A program made the translations under genes and the position numbers. A stretch of 64,000 nt of DNA from Brucella haematophila (GTDB lineage: Bacteria > Pseudomonadota > Alphaproteobacteria > Rhizobiales > Rhizobiaceae), in the NCBI RefSeq assembly GCF_005938105.1, contig NZ_VCPE01000002.1, positions 124,001 through 188,000 on the forward strand, in the 5' to 3' direction. Below the pieces are notes generated by a model. It did not search any database and was not told where the DNA came from. It worked only from the letters and a program-made list of their open reading frames with translations. Below are positions 8,897 to 18,462 of the stretch, one piece after another. Every line of letters starts with the position of its first letter. Positions within the stretch are counted from its first letter, which is position 1.

Positions 8897-9406
8897 GTGA
8901 ACGATACATTCGACTACATAATGCGCTTCGTCGTTATTCTCTTTGGCTATTGCTGCGGCCTTCTGGCAACCGGCTGGTTTCTGGCCGCCATCCTGTTTCG
9001 CAGCATCGGCGTCGATGCACTGATGGACGATTTCGCCATGATGGCCGGGGCCAGCAATACGGAAGCCGCCACGCTTTGGGCGACAACCAGCTTCTGGAGC
9101 AGTGTGTTCGTCGGTGGTTTTGTCGTGGCCATGCTGGCAGGCGGCATCAGCTTCCTGCCTGCGGCTATCGTCATTCTGCTTGCCGAAGCACGCGGCTATC
9201 GCTCGTCGGTGTTTTATTGCGTTGTGGGAGCCGTGATCGGTCTTGGAACTGCTGGAACCGCCATTCCGTTTCGCGGCTCGGACGACTGGCCGGAAATGCC
9301 GCTCTGGATTGCTGCCTTCGTGGGCGCGGGCATTGTAGGCGGCTTCATCTACTGGCTGATTGCAGGCCGCAATGCCGGACGGCTTTCCGACCGCCCGGCA
9401 GGATAA
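8897..9406 (+). CDS. Four-helix integral membrane protein, unknown function
   Basis: 169 residues, GTG start, weak ribosome binding site. Four hydrophobic segments are evident at about residues 9-35, 68-95, 101-122 and 134-156; the rest is short loops. No catalytic or binding motif was recognised. It is 19 bases downstream of rlmN on the same strand, so probably the second gene of that transcript. It converges with the LysE-type exporter gene, whose stop codon is 14 bases away. Confidence 0.75.
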   Translation: MNDTFDYIMRFVVILFGYCCGLLATGWFLAAILFRSIGVDALMDDFAMMAGASNTEAATLWATTSFWSSVFVGGFVVAMLAGGISFLPAAIVILLAEARGYRSSVFYCVVGAVIGLGTAGTAIPFRGSDDWPEMPLWIAAFVGAGIVGGFIYWLIAGRNAGRLSDRPAG

Positions 9407-9420
9407 TCAAGGCATAAAGC

Positions 9421-10080
9421 TTATTTCGCCTGCGCGGTGATGATTTTCAGCGCGAAAGCCGAAAACACACCGGCAAACAACCAATCCACAATGCGCGTGA
9501 CTGTCGGGTTCTTCTTCAGAAGGCCTGCAAATCTGTCGGCTGCCAGGACCATTGGCACGGTAAAGGGTAGCGCCAGCGGAATGAAGGACAGGCCGAGGAA
9601 AAACAGTTTGCCCATCGCATGCGGATCGTGTGCGGAAACAAACTGCGGCAGGAAGGTCATGTTGAACAGAATGATCTTCGGGTTGAGCAGATTGATGCCA
9701 AGCCCTGTCGCCCAGTTCTGAACCAGCGTGTGCTTTTTACCACCGTTCTTTTCCGGCGAAAACGCCGAGCCCTTGCGGATTGCCTGTACGGCGAGCCAGA
9801 CGAGATAGCCGGCACCCACCACCTTCAGCACAGTGAAAGCAGCCGGAGACGCGATAATCAGCGCCGAAAGCCCCAGCGCCACCATCGTCGTATGGATGAC
9901 GATGCCGGTATTTGCGCCTGCCATGCAGGCAAAACCGGCCGCCTTGCCTTCAGACAAGGCGCGCCCGACGAACAGCGTCATATCCGGGCCAGGCGTGATG
10001 GAAAGAATGGCGGTTGCAATCGCGAACTGGACGAAAATGGTCCATTCGGGAATGAAGGTCAGGTTTGTCAGGAATGACAT
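9421..10080 (-). CDS. LysE/RhtB family amino-acid exporter
   Basis: 219 residues from the ATG at 10080 (MSFLTNLTFIPEW); a longer reading to 10182 would run into a repeat element. The LysE signature is visible near the N-terminus (SITPGPDMTLFVGRAL, then GAxxGIVIHT) with six hydrophobic segments. These inner-membrane proteins export amino acids or homoserine lactones; substrate cannot be read from sequence. The promoter side carries a two-hairpin repeat at 10110. Confidence 0.88.
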   Translation of the reverse strand: MSFLTNLTFIPEWTIFVQFAIATAILSITPGPDMTLFVGRALSEGKAAGFACMAGANTGIVIHTTMVALGLSALIIASPAAFTVLKVVGAGYLVWLAVQAIRKGSAFSPEKNGGKKHTLVQNWATGLGINLLNPKIILFNMTFLPQFVSAHDPHAMGKLFFLGLSFIPLALPFTVPMVLAADRFAGLLKKNPTVTRIVDWLFAGVFSAFALKIITAQAK

Positions 10081-10109
10081 GCGCGTAGCTCCGAAAATTC
10101 GCGGCAAAA

Positions 10110-10260
10110 TAGAGCGGTTTCTGTTCTGACAGAATCGTCGGAACCGCTCTATTTGGTTTGCTTTGAGCATTATCCTATGCATCGAAGCGGGATCAGAAAT
10201 CAGTCCAGTGGACTGATTTCCCCGCGTAGACGCTTCGCACTTTTGCTGGAAATGCTCTAA
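10110..10260. repeat. Two-palindrome intergenic mosaic element (RIME-like)
   Basis: Palindrome one has arms AGAGCGGTT/AACCGCTCT. The second part contains ATCAGTCCA/TGGACTGAT and ends in a CGCACTTTTGCTGGAAATGCTCT tail that recurs at 61692 and 61873. The arrangement resembles rhizobial RIME elements. It sits between the exporter gene and argG. Confidence 0.75.
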
Positions 10261-10432
10261 CGCGAATCAAATCTCGCCGCTACTGGATTCTCTGGTCTTT
10301 TCGATAAGTCGCAGCCATCCTGCTTGCACGTGGCTTAGCAACTGATAAAAGGACAGCAACATCCAATTCCCAAGCCCTGCGGATGCTCTTCCCGAGCGGA
10401 CAATGGGGCATCCATCGTATCGGAAGTTGACT

Positions 10433-11653
10433 ATGAGCAAGTGGAAAGACGTTAAGAAGGTCGTACTCGCCTATTCGGGCGGTCTCGACACCTCGATCAT
10501 CCTGAAATGGCTTCAGACGGAGCTCGGCGCGGAAGTCGTGACTTTCACTGCCGATCTGGGTCAGGGCGAAGAACTTGAACCGGCACGCAAGAAAGCGGAA
10601 ATGCTGGGCATCAAGGAAATCTTCATTGAGGATGTGCGCGAAGAATTCGTGCGCGATTTCGTTTTCCCGATGTTCCGCGCCAATGCCGTCTATGAAGGCG
10701 TTTATCTGCTCGGCACGTCGATTGCCCGTCCGCTGATTTCCAAGCATCTCATCGAGATTGCCAAGAAGACCGGCGCAGACGCCATTGCGCACGGCGCGAC
10801 CGGCAAGGGCAACGATCAGGTTCGCTTCGAGCTTTCCGCTTATGCCCTGAACCCGGACATCAAGATCATCGCTCCATGGCGCGACTGGTCGTTCAAGAGC
10901 CGCACGCATCTGCTCGAATTCGCCGAACAGCACCAGATTCCGGTTGCCAAGGACAAGAAGGGCGAAGCGCCGTTCTCCGTCGATGCCAACCTGCTGCACT
11001 CCTCGTCCGAGGGCAAGGTTCTGGAAGATCCGGCACTCGAAGCACCAGAATATGTGCATATGCGCACCATTTCGCCGGAAGCAGCGCCCGACAAGGCAAC
11101 GATCATCAAGATCGGCTTTGAAAAGGGCGACGCCGTTTCGATCAATGGCCAGCGTCTTTCGCCTGCAACGCTTCTTGCCAAGCTCAATGAATATGGCCGC
11201 GACAACGGCATCGGTCGTCTCGACCTCGTGGAAAACCGCTTCGTCGGCATGAAGTCGCGTGGCGTCTACGAAACGCCGGGCGGCACGATCCTGCTGGCAG
11301 CTCACCGCGCCATCGAATCGATCACGCTCGACCGCGGTGCTGCTCACCTCAAGGACGAGCTGATGCCGCGCTATGCGGAACTGATCTATTACGGCTTCTG
11401 GTTCTCGCCGGAACGCGAAATGCTGCAGGCCGCAATCGATCTCAGCCAGAAGAACGTCGAAGGCGAAGTCACTCTCAAGCTCTACAAGGGCAATGTGATG
11501 GTGATCGGCCGTGAGTCGGACAAGTCGCTTTATTCCGACAAGCTCGTGACCTTCGAAGACGATCAGGGCGCTTACGACCAGAAGGATGCAGCGGGCTTCA
11601 TCAAGCTCAACGCGCTGCGCCTGCGGACGCTCGCCGCGCGCGACCGCCGTTAG
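10433..11653 (+). CDS. argG: Argininosuccinate synthase
   Basis: 406 residues from the ATG at 10433; an upstream ATG at 10403 would add ten atypical residues. The ATP-pyrophosphatase P-loop (AYSGGLDTS) is at the N-terminus, and GATGKGNDQ and RPLISK are the expected family blocks. It joins citrulline and aspartate, using ATP, to make argininosuccinate in arginine biosynthesis. It stands alone (argH is not in the window). Its TAG stop lies in the left arm of a palindromic element, with a separate strong terminator behind that. Confidence 0.96.
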   Translation: MSKWKDVKKVVLAYSGGLDTSIILKWLQTELGAEVVTFTADLGQGEELEPARKKAEMLGIKEIFIEDVREEFVRDFVFPMFRANAVYEGVYLLGTSIARPLISKHLIEIAKKTGADAIAHGATGKGNDQVRFELSAYALNPDIKIIAPWRDWSFKSRTHLLEFAEQHQIPVAKDKKGEAPFSVDANLLHSSSEGKVLEDPALEAPEYVHMRTISPEAAPDKATIIKIGFEKGDAVSINGQRLSPATLLAKLNEYGRDNGIGRLDLVENRFVGMKSRGVYETPGGTILLAAHRAIESITLDRGAAHLKDELMPRYAELIYYGFWFSPEREMLQAAIDLSQKNVEGEVTLKLYKGNVMVIGRESDKSLYSDKLVTFEDDQGAYDQKDAAGFIKLNALRLRTLAARDRR

Positions 11654-11793
11654 GCATTGATCTTCAGGCTCTGATGGCCTGCAAATGGCCGTTTTCTGCG
11701 CTTCCGGTGCTCACGTACCTTTAAGTACGCTGCGCGCCGGTTCTCGAAAACCACCATTTTCAGCTCACCAGCGCCAGAATCTCAACAGCCTAA
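11650..11793. repeat. Palindromic intergenic element, Bru-RS-like (copy 2)
   Basis: About 144 bp with outer arms TTAGGC/GCCTAA and the shared inner core CCGGTGCTCACGTAC...GTACGCTGCGCGCCGG. Its reverse complement aligns closely with the copy at 37921. The argG stop codon is inside its left arm. Confidence 0.82.
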
Positions 11794-11809
11794 GGTCTAC
11801 CGTTCTGGA

Positions 11810-11839
11810 AACGCCCTCCCTCATCGGAGGGCGTTTTTC
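11810..11839 (+). terminator. Rho-independent terminator downstream of argG
   Basis: Stem AACGCCCTCC/GGAGGGCGTT around a six-base loop, ending in a T run. It lies beyond the palindromic element, so the element is probably transcribed as part of the argG 3' UTR. Confidence 0.9.
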
Positions 11840-11933
11840 TTTGCCTGAATTTTCTTTTCTATGAAGAATCCGACACGCCGACAGGGATCGGACGTTTCCC
11901 TGCTTGACTCTTTTCAGAGTCGATTCAATACTG

Positions 11934-11948
11934 GAACAAATAGAGAAC
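11934..11948. promoter_or_regulatory. LexA (SOS) box upstream of imuA
   Basis: GAAC-AAATAGA-GAAC, an exact match to the alphaproteobacterial LexA operator (GTTC-N7-GTTC read on the other strand), 84 bases before the imuA GTG. In this group LexA boxes of this form control recA and the imuA-imuB-dnaE2 cassette, so the operon should be DNA-damage inducible. Confidence 0.88.
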
Positions 11949-12031
11949 GAAAGCGACTTCGGCAAAACAGGCAGGCAGGCTTGCCTCCGGAACCGCGCAA
12001 TCAAACACAGACAGATTACAGGAATTTTGAC

Positions 12032-12898
12032 GTGAGCGGCATCGACATCGCGACGTTGCGGCGCATGGTTACCGCCATTGAAGGCAACGATCCGCAAGGA
12101 AACTTTGCTGGCGATACAGGTGCCGGTTTCGGGCGCGCAAACAGCTTCGCGCTTGGCCATGCGGCGGCGGACACCGCCTTTCCGCATGGGTTTGCTGGCG
12201 ATGCCTTGCATGAGGTTTTCGCGGAAAATCCCGGTGCGCATATGGCGGCAACGGGCTTTGCGCTCGCCATGGCATTGCGAGCCACACAGAAGCAGCGACC
12301 GATCATTTGGATCGAGGAGGAAACGGCGACAAGCGAGTATGGCGGGCTCTACCCGCCGGGACTGTATGCTTTCGGCATCGATCCGCACCGGCTGCTGATC
12401 GTGCGCTGTCCGAATGCGCAGGATGTGCTGAAGGCCGCCAATGATGTGCTGGAAGCAGGAACCGGCGGCAAGGCTTCGCATCTGGTTTCCGGCATCGTTG
12501 CCTCGATAACCGGCCAGCCGAAATGCCTCGACCTGACGGCCTCACGCCGCCTGCTGCTGGCAGCGGAGACAGCGCAACTGCCGGTCATCCTGCTTCGAAG
12601 CCATCGCACCGGCGTGCAAAGCGCTGCCGTCAGCCGATGGCGTGTGGCCCCTGCGCCCTCGCGCTCCAGCGGGGCCAATGCGCCCGGGAAACCGGCCTTT
12701 CTGGCCGTTCTGGAGCGCAACCGTCATGGCACATGCGGCCAGTGGATCATGGAATGGAACAATGAAACCCTTGAATTCGGCATCAGAGAACGGGAAGGAA
12801 GCGGTAGCGTCGGCATCCATGGCGTCCTCCATGGCGTTCATGGCGCTGTGGTTTCCGTTTCTGCCGACGGACAGGCTGCACCGCGCCGGGCGATCTGA
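12032..12898 (+). CDS. imuA: ImuA, SOS mutagenesis accessory protein
   Basis: 288 residues from the GTG at 12032, which has CAGGA at good spacing; longer readings to 11861 would overlap the LexA box. It has the degenerate RecA-like layout of ImuA (hydrophobic GFALAMALRATQ and PIIWIEEE strands, PPGLYAFGIDPHRLLIV, and the C-terminal LERNRHG...MEWN block). ImuA works with ImuB and DnaE2 in error-prone translesion synthesis, bridging the complex to RecA. The final 137 bases overlap imuB in another frame, so the last 40 or so residues may be under constraint from imuB rather than their own function. Confidence 0.9.
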   Translation: MSGIDIATLRRMVTAIEGNDPQGNFAGDTGAGFGRANSFALGHAAADTAFPHGFAGDALHEVFAENPGAHMAATGFALAMALRATQKQRPIIWIEEETATSEYGGLYPPGLYAFGIDPHRLLIVRCPNAQDVLKAANDVLEAGTGGKASHLVSGIVASITGQPKCLDLTASRRLLLAAETAQLPVILLRSHRTGVQSAAVSRWRVAPAPSRSSGANAPGKPAFLAVLERNRHGTCGQWIMEWNNETLEFGIREREGSGSVGIHGVLHGVHGAVVSVSADGQAAPRRAI

Positions 12899-14390
12899 TG
12901 CGTCCTCCGGGCAAGCATCCGACGCGCTGCCGCTTGTCATTACCGAGCGCACCGCCAATGCGCTGCGGCTGACGGCCATCGACGTCAATGCCGCCAAGCT
13001 CGGGCTTTATCCCGGCATGGCGCTGACCGATGCGCGAGCGCGCGTGGAAAGACTTGATGTGGCCAATGCCGAGCCGGAGCGCGATGCCGCCCTGCTCAAA
13101 GGAATGGCCCATTGGTGCGAACGCTATACGCCGCTTGTCGCCTTCGATCCGCCGCACGGGTTGATGCTGGACATTACCGGCTGCGCGCATCTGTTCGGTG
13201 TCTTAACCGCCATGCATGCCGATGTGATCCGACGCATCGAGCGCGCCGGTCTGCACATACAGGCGGCCATTGCCGATAACAGTTTTGCTGCGCGGCTTCT
13301 CGCCCGAGGTACGAGAGGCGGTGTATTCGACAAGGCGCAGGCCGACGCCGTGTTGCCACGCCTGCCGCTTTCCGCACTTGAACTGGCCGCTGCCGCTGAA
13401 ACCGGCCTCAAACGTGCGGGTCTGAAACGGATCGGCGATGTGATGGCGCTGCCGCGTGCCGCCCTCACCGCGCGCTTCGGTCCAGATCTCGCCACCCGTC
13501 TCGGTCGCCTGACACGGCAGGAGCGCGCGCCCATCTCGCCGCTGCGCATGGTACCGCTCGCAACGACTGAACGCCGCCTCTCCGAGCCTGTGACCGCCAT
13601 GGAACTGGTGGAGCGCATCTTGCAGGAACTGGCGCTGGAGCTGTTCGCCCGGCTTGAGACGGAAGGCAAAGGCGCGCTTCTGATCGAAGCGACTTTCTTC
13701 CGGGTGGATGGCGCGATACGCCATATCCATATCGAAACTGGCCAACCTCTGCGCGACGACAGGGTTTTTCTGCGTCTTGCGCGCGAAAGGCTCAATGCCC
13801 TTACTGATCCGCTGGATGCCGGTTTTGGTTTCGACATGATCAGGCTTGCCGCCTTGCGCAGCGCCGCGGTCGCACAACGCCAGACCGGGCTGGACCAGCA
13901 TGAGGAAGACGATGCCGGTTTCAGCCAGCTGATCGACCGGCTCTCGGCGCGTCTGGGGCCGGAACGCGTGCTGGTGCCCTTCGCGCGCGATACGCATATG
14001 CCGGAGCGCGCTTTTGGCCTGCGCCCTGCCCTGCATGGCAGCCGCGCAAGCCAGACCGACTATGAAAGCGGCCCGGCACTGGCCGGTGATCCGCCAGCGC
14101 GTCCCATAAAATTGTTTCGTCCGCCGCAGCCCATCGAAAGCGTGGCGGAAGTGCCTGACAGTCCGCCTTCGTTCTTCCTGTGGCGGCGGGTTCGCCATCA
14201 TATTCGCCTTGCCGAGGGGCCAGAGCGGATCGAGCCGGAATGGTGGCTTTCCATCGGTCATGACGTGCCGGAACTGCGCGATTATTACCGGGTGGAGGAT
14301 GAGAACGGCCAGCGTTTCTGGATTTTCCGCGAAGGGCTTTATGACGGCGCCAATCATCCGCGCTGGTTTCTGCATGGGTTGTTTGCCTGA
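12762..14390 (+). CDS. imuB: ImuB, catalytically inactive Y-family polymerase adaptor
   Basis: 542 residues from the ATG at 12762 (GGAA just upstream); starts at 12819 or 12834 are possible. The first clear family block is ALWFPFLPTDRL. It aligns in outline with Y-family polymerases, through DITGCAHLFG and the helix-hairpin-helix at about residues 220-260, but ImuB proteins lack the catalytic acidic residues and act as adaptors to the sliding clamp and DnaE2. A Pro-rich linker and a conserved C-terminal domain (WWLSIGHDVPELRDYYRVE) follow. Its stop overlaps the dnaE2 start (TGATG). Confidence 0.92.
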   Translation: MKPLNSASENGKEAVASASMASSMAFMALWFPFLPTDRLHRAGRSDASSGQASDALPLVITERTANALRLTAIDVNAAKLGLYPGMALTDARARVERLDVANAEPERDAALLKGMAHWCERYTPLVAFDPPHGLMLDITGCAHLFGVLTAMHADVIRRIERAGLHIQAAIADNSFAARLLARGTRGGVFDKAQADAVLPRLPLSALELAAAAETGLKRAGLKRIGDVMALPRAALTARFGPDLATRLGRLTRQERAPISPLRMVPLATTERRLSEPVTAMELVERILQELALELFARLETEGKGALLIEATFFRVDGAIRHIHIETGQPLRDDRVFLRLARERLNALTDPLDAGFGFDMIRLAALRSAAVAQRQTGLDQHEEDDAGFSQLIDRLSARLGPERVLVPFARDTHMPERAFGLRPALHGSRASQTDYESGPALAGDPPARPIKLFRPPQPIESVAEVPDSPPSFFLWRRVRHHIRLAEGPERIEPEWWLSIGHDVPELRDYYRVEDENGQRFWIFREGLYDGANHPRWFLHGLFA

Positions 14391-17300
14391 TGACCCATAT
14401 CGGCAGAAACCCCGCTTATTATGAAATGGCTGTCGCCAGCAATTTCTCCTTCCTGTGCGGCGCATCGCATCCGCAGGAACTGGTGTTGCGCGCGCACGAA
14501 CTTGGCCTGTCCGGCATCGGCATTGCCGATCGCAACACGCTGGCCGGTGTGGTGCGGGCGCATGCCGCCTGGAAAGATTTTCGTGACAAAAGCGACTTCC
14601 GGCTTTTCATCGGCTGCCGCCTGTCCTTCATCGACGGCACGCCGGATATGGTCGTCTATCCGCGCGACCGGCCTGCTTATGGCCAATTGTGCCGCCTCCT
14701 GACCGAGGGCAAAAGGCGCGCTGCCATCAAGGGCGAATGCCATCTGCTCTGGGCCGACCTGTTGTTTCGCGCCAGACAGTTTCAGATCGCCGTCATGCCT
14801 CCGGAAGACGACGATCCTGACTTTTCGACGCGCCTGTCGGAAATCGCCACGGCGGCGCAAGGCTGTGTCTGGCTGGCGCTCGCCATGCCGCATCAGGGCC
14901 ATGACGGTCGCCGGGCCGAACGCATCGCCCGTTTTGCAGCAGACGCGGGCGTGCCGCTTCTCGCCACCAATGATGTGCTCTATCACCATCCCGACCGCCG
15001 TGCGCTTCAGGATGTGCTGACCGCAACCCGCCATCACAGCACGGTTTTTGCCGCCGGGCGGCTGCTGGAGAAAAACGCCGAGCGCCATCTGAAGCCAGCG
15101 CGGGAAATGGTACGGCTTTTCCGCGCCTATTCGCAGGCGATTGCTGCGACCGCCGATTTCACCGCGCCCATCACCTTCCAGCTCGATGAGTTGAAATATG
15201 ACTATCCCGATGAGCCTGTGCCACCGGGAAAGACGCCGCAACAGCATTTGCATGATCTGGCCTGGGAAGGTGCTGCCCGACATTACGGCGCGGATACCAT
15301 TCCGGAAAAGGTGCAGGCGCTGATCCACAAGGAGCTGGCACTGATCGAAAAGCTGCAATATGCGGCCTATTTCCTGACCGTCTATGACATTGTGAGCTAT
15401 GCCCGCTCGCAAGATATTCTGTGCCAGGGGCGTGGCTCGGCGGCAAATTCCGTCGTGTGCTATTGCCTCGGTGTAACCGGTGTGGACCCGACCGAAGTCG
15501 ATCTCCTGTTCGAGCGCTTCATTTCCGCCGAGCGCAAGGAACCGCCGGATATCGACGTCGATTTTGAACACGAACGACGCGAGGAGGTGATGCAATATGT
15601 CTATAATCGCTACACCACCGACCGCGCGGCAATTGTTGCGACCGTCATCAGCTATCGTTCCCGCAGTGCGATCCGTGATGTCGGCAAGGCGCTGGGACTG
15701 ACCGAAGATGTGACGGCGGCGCTTGCCAATACGGTCTGGGGCATATCCGGCGGCGGCATCGACAAACAGCATATTCGTCAGGCAGGCCTCGACCCGGAAA
15801 ATCCGGTGATCCGTCGCGCCGTGGAACTTGCCATAGAGCTGATCGGCTTTCCGCGCCACCTGTCGCAGCATGTGGGGGGCTTTGTGCTCACACGCGACCG
15901 TCTGGACGAGACTGTACCCATCGGCCCGGCAGCTATGGAAGACCGTTATTTCATCGAATGGGACAAGGATGACATCGATGAAGTGGGGCTGATGAAAGTG
16001 GATGTGCTGTCGCTCGGCATGCTCACCTGCATCCGCAAGGCTTTCGACCTCATTCACCAGCACAAGCCGCAGCTTTATGGTGGTCAAAAAATGACCCTCG
16101 CCACCCTGCCCCGCAAAGATGAAGCCGTCTATGACATGCTCTGCAAGGGGGATTCGCTCGGCGTATTTCAGGTAGAAAGCCGCGCGCAGATGAACATGCT
16201 GCCGCGTCTGAAACCGAAGGAGTTCTACGATCTCGTCATCCAGGTCGCCATTGTACGTCCCGGCCCGATTCAGGGCGATATGGTGCATCCCTATCTGCGA
16301 CGAAGAAACGGACAGGAGCCCAACACCCTGCCGTCGCCTGCCCCGGAACATGGGCCACCGGACGAGCTGCGGCAGATATTGGACAAGACCAAAGGCGTGC
16401 CGCTGTTTCAGGAACAGGCTATGCGTATTGCCATCGAAGCGGCGAAATTCACGCCCGACGAAGCCAACCAATTGCGCCGTGCCATGGCGACTTTCCGCAA
16501 GATGGGCACCATCCACACCATGCAGGAAAAGATGATCGACGGCATGGTGAAGCGCGGCTACGACCGGACCTTCGCCGAGAACTGCTTCAACCAGATCAAG
16601 GGCTTCGGTGAATATGGTTTTCCGGAAAGCCATGCGGCAAGCTTTGCGCATCTGGTCTATATTTCCGCGTGGATCAAGCATCATCACCCGGAAGTCTTTG
16701 CCGCCGCCCTGCTCAACTCGCAGCCGATGGGTTTTTATGCCCCGGCGCAGATCGTGCGCGATGCGCGTGAGCATGGCGTGACGGTCCTGCCCGTCGATGT
16801 GAATTTCAGCCAATGGGATAATCTTCTCGAAGACATCCCCGGCCCGCAACCAGCTGTGCGGCTGGGCTTCCGCCAGATCGACGGCTTTGCCAGCCGGGAT
16901 GCTGATCTGCTGCTTGCCGACCGGCATGAGCCTTATCGCACCATTGAGGATATGCATCGCCGCCTGCGCCTCGACCGGCGGGCCTTCACCGCGCTCGCCG
17001 ATGCCGATGCTTTCGGCTCGCTCGATATCGACCGTCGCGCAGCACTCTGGGCTGTGCGCCGCCTGCCCAATGATGAAACCCTGCCGCTGTTTCGGGCTGC
17101 ATCCACAAGCGAACTGGCGGAAGAACCGCGCACCAAGCTGCCCGAAATGGCCGCGGCGGAACATGTCATTGCCGATTACGAGACGACCCGGCTTTCGCTG
17201 AAAGGGCATCCGCTGCAATATTTACGCGAGGGGCTGACGGCGGAAGGTGTCTCCACCTGCCGCGCTGTGCAGGAAAGCACCGATAGCCGCCGGATGAAGG

Positions 17301-17641
17301 TGGCAGGCATCGTGACCGTTCGCCAGCGCCCCGGCAGCGCGAAGGGCGTTGTGTTTCTCACCATCGAAGACGAAACCGGCATTGCCAATATCGTCGTCTG
17401 GCCGAAGATCATGAAAGCATTTCGCCGCGAGGTGATGGGTGCTCGTCTCGTCCGCATCGATGGCCGCATCCAGCGCAGCCCGGAAGGCGTGGTGCATGTG
17501 GTGGCGGCCAAGATCGAGGATCGCTCCGGTGCCCTGCTGGATCTCAGCGGGCGCGAGGCGCAACGCCTCGTCCCGCCGTCACAAATGGCGCATCACCCCA
17601 GAAATGTGCGGATCATGCCGAAGTCACGAGACTTCCATTGA
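14390..17641 (+). CDS. dnaE2: Error-prone DNA polymerase DnaE2
   Basis: 1083 residues. The N-terminal PHP domain is at about residues 8-220 and the C-family catalytic core follows, with the active-site acidic motif PDIDVDF near residue 385 and GRGSAANS before it. The C-terminal part has the tandem HhH and OB-fold (VAGIVTVRQRPGSAKGVVF). DnaE2 inserts opposite lesions during SOS mutagenesis and depends on ImuA/ImuB. It is the last gene of the LexA-boxed operon and is shorter than the replicative DnaE, as usual. It converges with the HlyIII-like gene with five bases between stops. Confidence 0.96.
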   Translation: MTHIGRNPAYYEMAVASNFSFLCGASHPQELVLRAHELGLSGIGIADRNTLAGVVRAHAAWKDFRDKSDFRLFIGCRLSFIDGTPDMVVYPRDRPAYGQLCRLLTEGKRRAAIKGECHLLWADLLFRARQFQIAVMPPEDDDPDFSTRLSEIATAAQGCVWLALAMPHQGHDGRRAERIARFAADAGVPLLATNDVLYHHPDRRALQDVLTATRHHSTVFAAGRLLEKNAERHLKPAREMVRLFRAYSQAIAATADFTAPITFQLDELKYDYPDEPVPPGKTPQQHLHDLAWEGAARHYGADTIPEKVQALIHKELALIEKLQYAAYFLTVYDIVSYARSQDILCQGRGSAANSVVCYCLGVTGVDPTEVDLLFERFISAERKEPPDIDVDFEHERREEVMQYVYNRYTTDRAAIVATVISYRSRSAIRDVGKALGLTEDVTAALANTVWGISGGGIDKQHIRQAGLDPENPVIRRAVELAIELIGFPRHLSQHVGGFVLTRDRLDETVPIGPAAMEDRYFIEWDKDDIDEVGLMKVDVLSLGMLTCIRKAFDLIHQHKPQLYGGQKMTLATLPRKDEAVYDMLCKGDSLGVFQVESRAQMNMLPRLKPKEFYDLVIQVAIVRPGPIQGDMVHPYLRRRNGQEPNTLPSPAPEHGPPDELRQILDKTKGVPLFQEQAMRIAIEAAKFTPDEANQLRRAMATFRKMGTIHTMQEKMIDGMVKRGYDRTFAENCFNQIKGFGEYGFPESHAASFAHLVYISAWIKHHHPEVFAAALLNSQPMGFYAPAQIVRDAREHGVTVLPVDVNFSQWDNLLEDIPGPQPAVRLGFRQIDGFASRDADLLLADRHEPYRTIEDMHRRLRLDRRAFTALADADAFGSLDIDRRAALWAVRRLPNDETLPLFRAASTSELAEEPRTKLPEMAAAEHVIADYETTRLSLKGHPLQYLREGLTAEGVSTCRAVQESTDSRRMKVAGIVTVRQRPGSAKGVVFLTIEDETGIANIVVWPKIMKAFRREVMGARLVRIDGRIQRSPEGVVHVVAAKIEDRSGALLDLSGREAQRLVPPSQMAHHPRNVRIMPKSRDFH

Positions 17642-17646
17642 GTATT

Positions 17647-18297
17647 TCAGTTCCACGCGCCGACGAAGAACACAGCGCAATAATGCAGCATCGCCCCAAC
17701 CACGACAAAGCCATGCCAGATGGCATTCTGAAAACGCAGCTGTTGCCAGACGTGAAAGATCACGCCCAGCGAATACACGATGCCGCCTGCTGCAATCAGC
17801 CAGAACACGGTCGGCGGCAGCGATTGAACAATCGTGTCGTAAACCATGATGCCGCTCCATCCGAGTGCCAGATAAAGCAGGATCGACAGCCGGTCGAAAC
17901 GGCCGGGCAGGAAAAGCTTCAGCATGATGCCGATGAAAGCCACACCCCACACGAAAAGAAGCAGCGGTACGGCACGGTCGCCCATATGCATGGCGAAAGG
18001 TGTGTAGGTTCCGGCAATCAGCAGATAGATGGCCGAATGATCGAAACGGCGCAGGAACCACTTGGTCGGCGAGACCGGCCAGATATTATAGACCGCCGAA
18101 ATACCGAGTGCGCCCAGAAGGCACGCCAGATAGACGCTGGAAGAAATCGACGTCGATGCGGGACTGTTGGGCAGGAAATAGATCAGCATGGCGATTGCAC
18201 CGGCAAAGGCCAGCGCCACGCCGAGCACATGGATGACGCCATCCGCCCAGAGCTCCGCCCTGTCGTAATGCCATTTAATAGTATCTGGCAGTTTCAT
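17647..18297 (-). CDS. Hemolysin III / PAQR family seven-helix membrane protein
   Basis: 216 residues with seven hydrophobic segments. The zinc-site pattern of the HlyIII/PAQR superfamily is visible: an early His near VIHVLG, FDHSAIYLLIAGTYTPF in the middle, and a late HxxxH-type pair (NAIWHGFVVVGAMLHY). Bacterial members are of unclear function (membrane homeostasis has been proposed); the name hemolysin is historical. It has its own leftward promoter region. Confidence 0.88.
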   Translation of the reverse strand: MKLPDTIKWHYDRAELWADGVIHVLGVALAFAGAIAMLIYFLPNSPASTSISSSVYLACLLGALGISAVYNIWPVSPTKWFLRRFDHSAIYLLIAGTYTPFAMHMGDRAVPLLLFVWGVAFIGIMLKLFLPGRFDRLSILLYLALGWSGIMVYDTIVQSLPPTVFWLIAAGGIVYSLGVIFHVWQQLRFQNAIWHGFVVVGAMLHYCAVFFVGAWN

Positions 18298-18462
18298 AAT
18301 CTTCGCCCTGTCCGATGTTCAGACAGCAAACTGCCATTGCTCTACAGCGTCAATATGACAGTTAAACGCATCGTGCTTTCCAAAAATCGATTCCGACTTT
18401 TGGGCCGATGCGCCAATCGATGTCGAGATTTAAACCGGCGACCAAGCGCCGCCGGGATAAGC

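Noticed and set aside
14354-17218. Very long open frame (954 codons) on the minus strand opposite dnaE2
   Set aside because: It mirrors the GC-rich third positions of dnaE2; composition is rich in His, Arg and Gln with no domain, and dnaE2 shows all its motifs on the plus strand.
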